DNA of 64,000 bases. It comes from Cladochytrium replicatum. Its lineage: Eukaryota; Chytridiomycota; Chytridiomycetes; Cladochytriales; Cladochytriaceae. Position 1 is the stretch's first letter. Each line of letters begins with the position of its first letter. Under the pieces are notes generated by a model. That model saw nothing but the letters and a program-made list of their open reading frames with translations, ran no database searches and had not been told where the DNA came from. The DNA lies in NCBI GenBank assembly GCA_025526935.1, contig JAHLKD010000108.1:115575-179574 (forward strand), read 5' to 3'. A program made the translations under genes and the position numbers. Shown here piece after piece: positions 56,901-64,000 of the stretch.

Positions 56901-57408
56901 GACTTATTGTAGAATAAATCGGCTTCTGCTTCAGCTTCGTGCGACTACAGACCAAACAATTCTGCATAATTGATTTGTTGACAAGATTGAATGCATCCGG
57001 TTCAACCTTGGGCATTTTGATGTTGAGCTTCTCTGCCGTTCGAAAGATTGTCCGTAAGTGGATGTGACCAAACTGCTGGTGTAACTTTGCAAGTTCGTGT
57101 ACTGTCACTGGCGATAAGTTGGTGCTCACTCCAACTGTATCTTGAGATGCTCGTTGACATTCATCATCGTTCGTTTGACGAATGTTGTTGTCTGACATTA
57201 CATCGAGACCCATCGCGTGAGAAGATCGTACACCGGACGTAAAGTCCATCGACTGATCGAGACCTTCTGCGGATACCGCTACTGCTTTAGCTCGTTGAGC
57301 AATCAGCATGCCGCGGTTGGTGAGTTCCGACGGTACTAACATCAGCATAGAGATAGTACAAATCTCTTTCCCGTCGCCCAATAATAACGTGTTCATCCGT
57401 ATCACCAT
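53968..57408 (-). CDS. copia pol: integrase, reverse transcriptase, RNase H (copy C)
   Basis: Pol part of the polyprotein; homology begins at about 57310. Integrase: zinc finger LHQQFGHIHLRTIF..CLVC, and catalytic-core segments ELRSDSGELITKRLIQWC and DGLSERNIQSIKYMS. Reverse transcriptase: KWVFTYKLDEHGNITRFKAR, FDETYSPVTKTSTIRFLIAL, FQFDIKGAYLNAILEEENYV, and active-site VHVDDIL (Tyr of YVDD replaced by His). RNase H: GYADADWAGDADRYSRTGYV, AASSSEAELYAL and LWQDNQSTESIANN. Ends at stop 53968. A one-base insertion near 57309 separates it from the gag-protease frame; copies B and D lack this insertion. Confidence 0.92.
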   Translation of the reverse strand: MVIRMNTLLLGDGKEICTISMLMLVPSELTNRGMLIAQRAKAVAVSAEGLDQSMDFTSGVRSSHAMGLDVMSDNNIRQTNDDECQRASQDTVGVSTNLSPVTVHELAKLHQQFGHIHLRTIFRTAEKLNIKMPKVEPDAFNLVNKSIMQNCLVCSRTKLKQKPIYSTISRAPRKLFRLFSDVVRLIYDGQKKRYWQIIVDEQPRFITIYFLNRKSDAVDSMIRHIADVENRNHPLHVAELRSDSGELITKRLIQWCNTKIPRIRVHPAPPSVKELDGLSERNIQSIKYMSDAMLLQAGLPRTLQFVQLSILYAAVVKNATFHSAVNAIPYCAYLDKRIDLATIHAFGTLVSLWISHEQRLARRIRDKSELGLFLGYKGEDLKIVIALNFRTNTIGEYFHVTFHEGVFVGYNPTRQLLDDLTVQYPLKAGTYFDVDQIPTGDQGVQETTVEFVSDNFPISTVADEEIDEDINDDPIYYRLEEAGDMHVVEHLHGLDDDDPDDADYDPNADLSTPQSITEESPNLSSVSPVEEYDAQLESDLQFIGEDVDEAYAARKRKRQASANLSNAKRKQNSLFTRSVPNIDWTLKADSSYPTQPIANGNIRTAPKTLREALSRSDEAPFWLAAMKEEVTQLVGNNTWAETFLPDGRNLLSGKWVFTYKLDEHGNITRFKARWVVRGFSQIEGLDFDETYSPVTKTSTIRFLIALAALVGMIIFQFDIKGAYLNAILEEENYVELPHGFGRVDFQNRPIVCRLIKSLYGLHQAAREWYKTLWKQYLSVGFVRNIADICHFWRYNPTNNTREHTTVHVDDILHFSTDPNAYHRFQTDLETSFTVGSTSKAKWILKMELLQTTEGYFLSNALYVKKILEEANLWGTNIKPTKTPMSKSYIFDETTPTLSDAEATQFRSMLMKISYVATKTRPDISYAVNILAQHQIDPRQSESKALYRLQRYLLGTWDYGLHYTRTGITSPMLRPDGLYMFDSANNPQGYADADWAGDADRYSRTGYVVMFANAAISWQSIRQQTIAASSSEAELYALNELSREMKWMKNLMTGIGITSFNPLRLWQDNQSTESIANNLFNNKRTKHMDVRERFVNLQVEQKHQELHHMDTSDMITDILTKPLGSKLYLKHRGSLGLVSQSSLNILS

Positions 57409-59152
57409 GCGTGAGGATAACCTTGTCTTTGGTGAAACTCACAATGTCCCCGGAGTCTCCAATGATACTACACACTGATGCAAGTGTGTCTTCGAGATCA
57501 GGAACATAAAGTGCGTTGTGTATTATCTTAATTCGCCCATTGGGTAAAACTACAGATACATCTCCAAAACCACAAACTGGAATTGTATGACTATCCGCTA
57601 GTTCCACCACGTCCTCGTCATTCGTATACGTCAGCGAACTAAAGGCATGACGATTAGGTGTCATCCAAACAGTTGCGCCTGTATCAAGCAAACCCACACG
57701 ATCCTTTGCTTGAACATGTACACGGACAACCTTCTGTGCCGAGTGTGCGTTCACTATCGAAAACATATTTCCGATGTATGTGTCAGCATCTTTATCAACA
57801 GAAGTAGGTTGGGTAAGGTCAAAGATTACCTTCTTGGTCAACACCGGTTTGGCGGTAGATTCGTCCTCCGACGAATCATCACCTGCATCGCCACGGCTGG
57901 CAATGAATGCACGAAAATCCGTGTCTAAACAAAGACTCTTTGCAGTGAGATAGCGTTTACACGCCGACTGCTTGTGTCCTCGTTTGCCACAGAAATTGCA
58001 TGTGAGATCTGTCTTCTTTGCAGAAGAAGATGTGGACGACCTGGAGTCCTGCGACTGCCTGGTCCGAGTGGAACTGCTACTCCCACCGCTACTGCCTGAG
58101 CCACCCGAGGCACCCTGCTTACGGCATTGAGCATTGGTGTGAGATGAGTTCGGATGCAAGGTACAAATATCCTCCGACTTCGCAACCTTGGCTTTCGCTT
58201 TCGCCTTCGCTTTCTTCGCCTTTGCCTTCATGGCCTTCTTTGTCCCATTCGGCCCACCGGCATCCATGGTGACGTTGAGTTGGACCAATTGGTTGAGGTC
58301 GGTCAAGATATTTGACACTGTTTCGAAGTAATGCGTTGGCTTTTGGTGGAATGGTCGCGGAGCATTCGGATTTGCAGCATCAATTGGATCTTGTATTAAC
58401 GCCGGTTCCCATTCGGCATACGCAGAAGTGATCATTTTTCCGAGAAAAGGTACGAGGGTCCGTAGTTCAATTGTCTGCATCGTGATTTTTGCGACTAACC
58501 GGTTTAGTAGATCCTTGATTACGAGTTCGTCCGGTAAAGAGTTCAGTTTGAGTTCGAATAACTCAGTGAGGTCGGTCACAAACTGCTGAACGCTTTCTGC
58601 CGACTGACCGTTCGTACATTTCAGATCTACCAGCCGTTGCTCCCACATAGACGATTCGATCGGAGCTTGTCCGCCAGCACTGAAAATTCGGCGAAGTCCA
58701 TCGACTTTGCCTTTTGCTGACGCATAAGCTCTGACTCGATTCATGTCGCGTTTTGGGAAACATTCGCATAGAATTCCAACTGCGACGTTATTGTCCGCTT
58801 GTTGTGCACGGTAATCTTGCATCTCAGCACGATATTGCGTACGTAAGTGACTGTTGTGTGTGACGATCGCCAAATGTTCACGTAGTTCTGCTTCCCATTG
58901 TGCTCGTGCTTCGTTAGCAGCTCCGCCAGCAGCTCCGGCGATGACTATCGGACGCTGTGGGCGATTTCCTTCCGCCTCGTAATTCGGATTATCAGGAAGA
59001 GCCATTGGTTCTTGGAGAAGCATAGTGCCAGCGCCGCCACGTAAGTTTGCGTAAGTCTGCACTTGTTCCATGTACAGATCGAAATCCTGCAGCGTTTTAC
59101 CGGTGAATGGCTTCGGCCGCGAAGATGTGGCGTCATTCGATCCTGAACCCAT
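57287..59152 (-). CDS. copia gag-protease (copy C)
   Basis: ATG at 59152 (MGSGSNDATSSRPKPFTGKT). Same gag, zinc knuckle (CNFCGKRGHKQSACKR) and protease (DTGATVWMTP) as copy B. It ends early as HQPRHADCSTS because of one extra base (about 57309), where B reads HQPRHVIAQ and D reads HQPRHAIAQ. Confidence 0.9.
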   Translation of the reverse strand: MGSGSNDATSSRPKPFTGKTLQDFDLYMEQVQTYANLRGGAGTMLLQEPMALPDNPNYEAEGNRPQRPIVIAGAAGGAANEARAQWEAELREHLAIVTHNSHLRTQYRAEMQDYRAQQADNNVAVGILCECFPKRDMNRVRAYASAKGKVDGLRRIFSAGGQAPIESSMWEQRLVDLKCTNGQSAESVQQFVTDLTELFELKLNSLPDELVIKDLLNRLVAKITMQTIELRTLVPFLGKMITSAYAEWEPALIQDPIDAANPNAPRPFHQKPTHYFETVSNILTDLNQLVQLNVTMDAGGPNGTKKAMKAKAKKAKAKAKAKVAKSEDICTLHPNSSHTNAQCRKQGASGGSGSSGGSSSSTRTRQSQDSRSSTSSSAKKTDLTCNFCGKRGHKQSACKRYLTAKSLCLDTDFRAFIASRGDAGDDSSEDESTAKPVLTKKVIFDLTQPTSVDKDADTYIGNMFSIVNAHSAQKVVRVHVQAKDRVGLLDTGATVWMTPNRHAFSSLTYTNDEDVVELADSHTIPVCGFGDVSVVLPNGRIKIIHNALYVPDLEDTLASVCSIIGDSGDIVSFTKDKVILTHGDTDEHVIIGRRERDLYYLYADVSTVGTHQPRHADCSTS

Positions 59153-59204
59153 CTTGTCGTTGTTGTCCAAAGAAATGTGTTAAGCAACGATTCGTAACTA
59201 TTGT

Positions 59205-59803
59205 GTTGAACAAAGCTGTGGTCTGGATCCTCAGGTTGTGTGTGTTGCTAATTCACGGGTTAATGTTTCTAAGAGATGAATAAAGAAGATTGCGAGTCAC
59301 AAGTACTAGCGCAAGAGAATGCTCCTTGTGTGTATCGCCACAGGCTCCTTAAATAAGTGTACTGTCGTTTTGGCTTTTCCTTCCGGAAGATCTGGATCGA
59401 AGCGATAAGGTTTGACTCTTCTTCTCACAGGCGTAGCGAAGCATAATCATGCTAAGCTGTGCGTGAGATCTAGCTCTCCTCAACAGGATTGTTCTCACAC
59501 ATGATTCCCACGAACGCGTTAATCATATGTAAACCTTTGCTGTGATCTGATCCGGGCTTCACTTCTACAAGTGGATGATAGAAAAGTAATGACAGTTTAC
59601 TATACCTATGGCTGCCAATAAATATAACCCATGAAGAAATAACCGGAGGTATCCAAACTCGTAATAGATCATCATCTATATGCTTTAGTTCAATAGTTAG
59701 AAATGTTGCTCAGTGAAGAGTGACATTTCTGTATATCGGGCGTTTGTGTTTTTGTACTATCAATGACTGGATTGGCCAAGTCCATCAATCGAAATACTTA
59801 ACA
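59205..59803 (-). repeat. copia LTR, copy C 5' LTR
   Basis: 599 bp; minus-strand orientation. Confidence 0.93.
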
Positions 59804-59928
59804 CCGACTGGCGATGTCCATACAACTCACCTTTATTTCAATGGAATATCAACTTCAGCATTTACAGAAAGTTATGATCAGTTGAGTGATACTCTCGGTT
59901 GTACCTATCTAAGCGACTAGTTTGCTTC
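59804..59928 (+). mobile_element. 3' tail of a plus-strand copia element
   Basis: 125 bp matching the region just before the 3' LTR in copy C, here on the plus strand and running into the LTR at 59929. It probably is the far end of copy B. The last bases (GCGACTAGTTTGCTTC) replace the polypurine tract seen in copy C. Confidence 0.75.
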
Positions 59929-60527
59929 TGTTAAGTATTTCGATTGATGGACTTGGCCAATCCAGTCATTGATAGTACAAAAACACAAACGCCCGATATA
60001 CAGAAATGTCACTCTTCACTGAGCAACATTTCTAACTATTGAACTAAAGCATATAGATGATGATCTATTACGAGTTTGGATACCTCCGGTTATTTCTTCA
60101 TGGGTTATATTTATTGCGGCCATAGGTATAGTAAACTGTCATTACTTTTCTATCATCCACTTGTAGAAGTGAAGCCCGGATCAGATCACAGCAAAGGTTT
60201 ACATATGATTAACGCGTTCGTGGGAATCATGTGTGAGAACAATCCTGTTGAGGAGAGCTAGATCTCACGCACAGCTTAGCATGATTATGCTTCGCTACGC
60301 CTGTGAGAAGAAGAGTCAAACCTTATCGCTTCGATCCAGATCTTCCGGAAGGAAAAGCCAAAACGACAGTACACTTATTTAAGGAGCCTGTGGCGATACA
60401 CACAAGGAGCATTCTCTTGCGCTAGTACTTGTGACTCGCAATCTTCTTTATTCATCTCTTAGAAACATTAACCCGTGAATTAGCAACACACACAACCTGA
60501 GGATCCAGACCACAGCTTTGTTCAACA
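59929..60527 (+). repeat. copia LTR between the B tail and copy D
   Basis: 599 bp, TG...CA. It serves both as 3' LTR of the element ending at 59928 and as 5' LTR of copy D. Confidence 0.93.
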
Positions 60528-63500
60528 CAATAGTTACGAATCGTTGCTTAACACATTTCTTTGGACAACAACGACAAGATGGGTTCAGGATCGAATGACG
60601 CCACATCTTCGCGGCCGAAGCCATTCACCGGTAAAACGCTGCAGGATTTCGATCTGTACATGGAACAAGTGCAGACTTACGCAAACTTACGTGGCGGCGC
60701 TGGCACTATGCTTCTCCAAGAACCAATGGCTCTTCCTGATAGTCCGAATTACGAGGCGGAAGGAAATCGCCCACAGCGTCCGATAGTCATCGCCGGAGCT
60801 GCTGGCGGAGCTGCTAACGAAGCACGAGCACAATGGGAAGCAGAACTACGTGAACATTTGGCGATCGTCACACACAACAGTCACTTACGTACGCAATATC
60901 GTGCTGAGATGCAAGATTACCGTGCACAACAAGCGGACAATAACGTCGCAGTTGGAATTCTATGCGAATGTTTCCCAAAACGCGACATGAATCGAGTCAG
61001 AGCTTATGCGTCAGCAAAAGGCAAAGTCGATGGACTTCGCCGAATTTTCAGTGCTGGCGGACAAGCTCCGATCGAATCGTCTATGTGGGAGCAACGGCTG
61101 GTAGATCTGAAATGTACGAACGGTCAGTCGGCAGAAAGCGTTCAGCAGTTTGTGACCGACCTCACTGAGTTATTCGAACTCAAACTGAACTCTTTACCGG
61201 ACGAACTCGTAATCAAGGATCTACTAAACCGGTTAGTCGCAAAAATCACGATGCAGACAATTGAACTACGGACCCTCGTACCTTTTCTCGGAAAAATGAT
61301 CACTTCTGCGTATGCCGAATGGGAACCGGCGTTAATACAAGATCCAATTGATGCTGCAAATCCGAATGCTCCGCGACCATTCCACCAAAAGCCAACGCAT
61401 TACTTCGAAACAGTGTCAAATATCTTGACCGACCTCAACCAATTGGTCCAACTCAACGTCACCATGGATGCCGGTGGGCCGAATGGGACAAAGAAGGCCA
61501 TGAAGGCAAAGGCGAAGAAAGCGAAGGCGAAAGCGAAAGCCAAGGTTGCGAAGTCGGAGGATATTTGTACCTTGCATCCGAACTCATCTCACACCAATGC
61601 TCAATGCCGTAAGCAGGGTGCCTCGGGTGGCTCAGGCAGTAGCGGTGGGAGTAGCAGTTCCACTCGGACCAGGCAGTCGCAGGACTCCAGGTCGTCCACA
61701 TCTTCTTCTGCAAAGAAGACAGATCTCACATGCAATTTCTGTGGCAAACGAGGACACAAGCAGTCGGCGTGTAAACGCTATCTCACTGCAAAGAGTCTTT
61801 GTTTAGACACGGATTTTCGTGCATTCATTGCCAGCCGTGGCGATGCAGGTGATGATTCGTCGGAGGACGAATCTACCGCCAAACCGGTGTTGACCAAGAA
61901 GGTAATCTTTGACCTTACCCAACCTACTTCTGTTGATAAAGATGCTGACACATACATCGGAAATATGTTTTCGATAGTGAACGCACACTCGGCACAGAAG
62001 GTTGTCCGTGTACATGTTCAAGCAAAGGATCGTGTGGGTTTGCTTGATACAGGCGCAACTGTTTGGATGACACCTAATCGTCATGCCTTTAGTTCGCTGA
62101 CGTATACGAATGACGAGGACGTGGTGGAACTAGCGGATAGTCATACAATTCCAGTTTGTGGTTTTGGAGATGTATCTGTAGTTTTACCCAATGGGCGAAT
62201 TAAGATAATACACAACGCACTTTATGTTCCTGATCTCGAAGACACACTTGCATCAGTGTGTAGTATCATTGGAGACTCCGGGGACATTGTGAGTTTCACC
62301 AAAGACAAGGTTATCCTCACGCATGGTGATACGGATGAACACGTTATTATTGGGCGACGGGAAAGAGATTTGTACTATCTCTATGCTGATGTTAGTACCG
62401 TCGGAACTCACCAACCGCGGCATGCGATTGCTCAACGAGCTAAAGCAGTAGCGGTATCCGCAGAAGGTCTCGATCAGTCGATGGACTTTACGTCCGGTGT
62501 ACGATCTTCTCACGCGATGGGTCTCGATGTAATGTCAGACAACAACATTCGTCAAACGAACGATGATGAATGTCAACGAGCATCTCAAGATACAGTTGGA
62601 GTGAGCACCAACTTATCGCCAGTGACAGTACACGAACTTGCAAAGTTACACCAGCAGTTTGGTCACATCCACTTACGGACGATCTTTCGAACGGCAGAGA
62701 AGCTCAACATCAAAATGCCCAAGGTTGAACCGGATGCATTCAATCTTGTCAACAAATCAATTATGCAGAATTGTTTGGTCTGTAGTCGCACGAAGCTGAA
62801 GCAGAAGCCGATTTATTCTACAATAAGTCGAGCTCCGAGGAAACTTTTCCGTCTGTTTTCCGATGTCGTACGTTTAATCTACGACGGACAGAAGAAGAGA
62901 TATTGGCAGATCATTGTCGACGAACAACCTCGTTTCATCACAATCTACTTCCTGAATCGAAAGAGTGATGCGGTGGATAGTATGATTCGACATATCGCTG
63001 ATGTGGAAAATCGCAATCACCCATTACACGTTGCTGAACTACGTTCCGATTCAGGAGAATTGATTACTAAACGGTTGATCCAATGGTGCAATACCAAGAT
63101 TCCTCGCATCCGCGTCCACCCAGCTCCTCCGTCAGTAAAGGAACTCGATGGTCTATCAGAGCGGAATATACAATCGATCAAGTATATGTCGGACGCGATG
63201 CTGCTACAAGCTGGACTACCACGAACACTTCAATTCGTGCAACTCTCCATCCTATACGCTGCGGTCGTCAAGAACGCTACTTTCCATTCAGCTGTGAATG
63301 CGATTCCGTACTGTGCTTACCTTGACAAGCGGATAGATTTGGCAACTATCCACGCCTTTGGAACACTCGTTAGTTTGTGGATCTCACACGAACAAAGGTT
63401 GGCGCGCAGAATCCGAGACAAGTCTGAACTAGGTCTGTTTCTCGGATACAAGGGTGAAGACCTGAAGATCGTCATAGCACTCAATTTTCGGACAAACACA

Positions 63501-64000
63501 ATAGGCGAATACTTCCATGTTACGTTCCACGAGGGAGTTTTTGTTGGTTATAATCCTACCCGACAGTTACTCGACGATCTTACGGTACAATATCCACTGA
63601 AGGCCGGGACATATTTCGATGTTGATCAAATACCAACCGGGGATCAGGGGGTGCAAGAGACGACTGTTGAGTTTGTCTCAGACAATTTCCCGATTTCTAC
63701 CGTTGCAGACGAAGAAATCGATGAGGATATAAACGACGACCCCATATATTACCGCTTAGAAGAAGCCGGTGACATGCATGTTGTTGAACATTTACATGGA
63801 CTAGACGATGATGACCCAGACATGCTGATTATGATCCAAATGCTGATTTATCGACTCCACAATCCATTACTGAAGATCTCCGAATTTGTCTTCTTATCTC
63901 CTGTAGAGGAATATGATGCACAACTCGAAAGTGATCTTCAATTCATTGAGAAGATGTCGACGAAGCATATGCAGCAAGAAACGAAAACGTCAAGCAAGTG
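60528..64000 (+). mobile_element. copia copy D, right end outside window
   Basis: Internal region nearly identical to B and C, running off the window edge in the linker between integrase and reverse transcriptase. Confidence 0.9.
60579..64000 (+). CDS. copia gag-pol (copy D), incomplete
   Basis: ATG at 60579. Open through gag, zinc knuckle, protease and the whole integrase (YWQIIVDEQPRFITIYFLNR, DGLSERNIQSIKYMS, KSELGLFLGYKGEDLKIVIA). It passes the site of copy C's frameshift in frame (HQPRHAIAQRA). From about 63820 to the edge at least three single-base losses relative to copy C change the frame. The polyprotein would continue beyond 64000. Confidence 0.85.
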   Translation, partial: MGSGSNDATSSRPKPFTGKTLQDFDLYMEQVQTYANLRGGAGTMLLQEPMALPDSPNYEAEGNRPQRPIVIAGAAGGAANEARAQWEAELREHLAIVTHNSHLRTQYRAEMQDYRAQQADNNVAVGILCECFPKRDMNRVRAYASAKGKVDGLRRIFSAGGQAPIESSMWEQRLVDLKCTNGQSAESVQQFVTDLTELFELKLNSLPDELVIKDLLNRLVAKITMQTIELRTLVPFLGKMITSAYAEWEPALIQDPIDAANPNAPRPFHQKPTHYFETVSNILTDLNQLVQLNVTMDAGGPNGTKKAMKAKAKKAKAKAKAKVAKSEDICTLHPNSSHTNAQCRKQGASGGSGSSGGSSSSTRTRQSQDSRSSTSSSAKKTDLTCNFCGKRGHKQSACKRYLTAKSLCLDTDFRAFIASRGDAGDDSSEDESTAKPVLTKKVIFDLTQPTSVDKDADTYIGNMFSIVNAHSAQKVVRVHVQAKDRVGLLDTGATVWMTPNRHAFSSLTYTNDEDVVELADSHTIPVCGFGDVSVVLPNGRIKIIHNALYVPDLEDTLASVCSIIGDSGDIVSFTKDKVILTHGDTDEHVIIGRRERDLYYLYADVSTVGTHQPRHAIAQRAKAVAVSAEGLDQSMDFTSGVRSSHAMGLDVMSDNNIRQTNDDECQRASQDTVGVSTNLSPVTVHELAKLHQQFGHIHLRTIFRTAEKLNIKMPKVEPDAFNLVNKSIMQNCLVCSRTKLKQKPIYSTISRAPRKLFRLFSDVVRLIYDGQKKRYWQIIVDEQPRFITIYFLNRKSDAVDSMIRHIADVENRNHPLHVAELRSDSGELITKRLIQWCNTKIPRIRVHPAPPSVKELDGLSERNIQSIKYMSDAMLLQAGLPRTLQFVQLSILYAAVVKNATFHSAVNAIPYCAYLDKRIDLATIHAFGTLVSLWISHEQRLARRIRDKSELGLFLGYKGEDLKIVIALNFRTNTIGEYFHVTFHEGVFVGYNPTRQLLDDLTVQYPLKAGTYFDVDQIPTGDQGVQETTVEFVSDNFPISTVADEEIDEDINDDPIYYRLEEAGDMHVVEHLHGLDDDDPDMLIMIQMLIYRLHNPLLKISEFVFLSPVEEYDAQLESDLQFIEKMSTKHMQQETKTSSK

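Larger units (their letters stand above)
53242..59803 (-). mobile_element. copia copy C: near-complete element, inverted
   Basis: 6.56 kb with both LTRs (53242-53840 and 59205-59803) on the minus strand. A polypurine tract (GAGGGGGTG) directly precedes the 3' LTR at about 53841-53850. Five-base flanks differ (GAAGA and CCGAC), so there is no target-site duplication. It sits inside copy B at the integrase. Confidence 0.9.

Noticed and set aside
1-64000. tRNA, rRNA or other structured RNA genes
   Set aside because: None was recognised by eye; a covariance-model scan was not possible, so small RNA genes in introns or spacers cannot be excluded.

Overview
The window is eukaryotic nuclear DNA. 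Its genes have many short spliceosomal introns (about 47-70 nt, GT...AG), dense spacing and frequent head-to-head pairs. Gene content points to a flagellated (zoosporic, chytrid-type) fungus. Fungal-type genes (PSY2, UTP7, RRP14, ENP1, ETT1, SEC24, an allantoate/tartrate-like MFS permease) sit beside genes kept only where a cilium is built: radial spoke protein 9, IFT81, WRAP73/WDR8, an LLC1-type axonemal protein and a centrin-like copy. I cannot name the species. Identities come from reading motifs and remembered family sequences, with no database search.

Layout. 1-1347 (-): PP4 regulatory subunit 3, cut by the window edge. 2639-4512 (+): MFS permease. 5560-6150 (+): wreck of a second, DHA2-type MFS transporter. 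6397-15501 (-): ORC2, cohesin loader MAU2, a TBC+TLDc protein like TBC1D24, and SSU-processome UTP7. 15584-17022 (+): ETT1/NRO1. 17240-18884 (-): unrecognised coiled-coil protein. 19257-19820 (-): small unknown gene overlapping the promoter of RSPH9 (19834-20935, +). 20992-22318 (-): RRP14/SURF6, head to head with WRAP73 (22376-24198, +). 24326-32930: an accessory patch with two decayed ankyrin-like genes, an ataxin-2-like LsmAD gene and an apparently intact hAT transposon. 32956-35959 (+): IFT81. 36074-37105 (-): GPATCH4, divergent from SEC24 (37367-41576, +). 41880-43546 (-): decayed site-2-protease-like and centrin genes. 43604-44412 (-): LLC1-type gene, divergent from bystin/ENP1 (44490-46259, +). 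46296-48258 (-): PSMD5. 49118-64000: a tangle of nearly identical Ty1/copia retrotransposons (one 5'-truncated fragment, one cut-down copy, one near-complete inverted copy, one running off the right edge) with 599-bp LTRs.

How the genes fit together. Three themes recur: flagellum and centriole (RSPH9, WRAP73, IFT81, LLC1-like, centrin-like), ribosome production (UTP7, RRP14, ENP1, GPATCH4, with ETT1 for translation), and chromosome maintenance (ORC2, MAU2, PSY2). Ciliary and ribosome-biogenesis genes share short divergent promoters. Several carry a GTGGCGYRT-like element about 19-27 nt upstream of the ATG, which is the most interesting regulatory signal I found. I did not find a wholly new enzymatic system.
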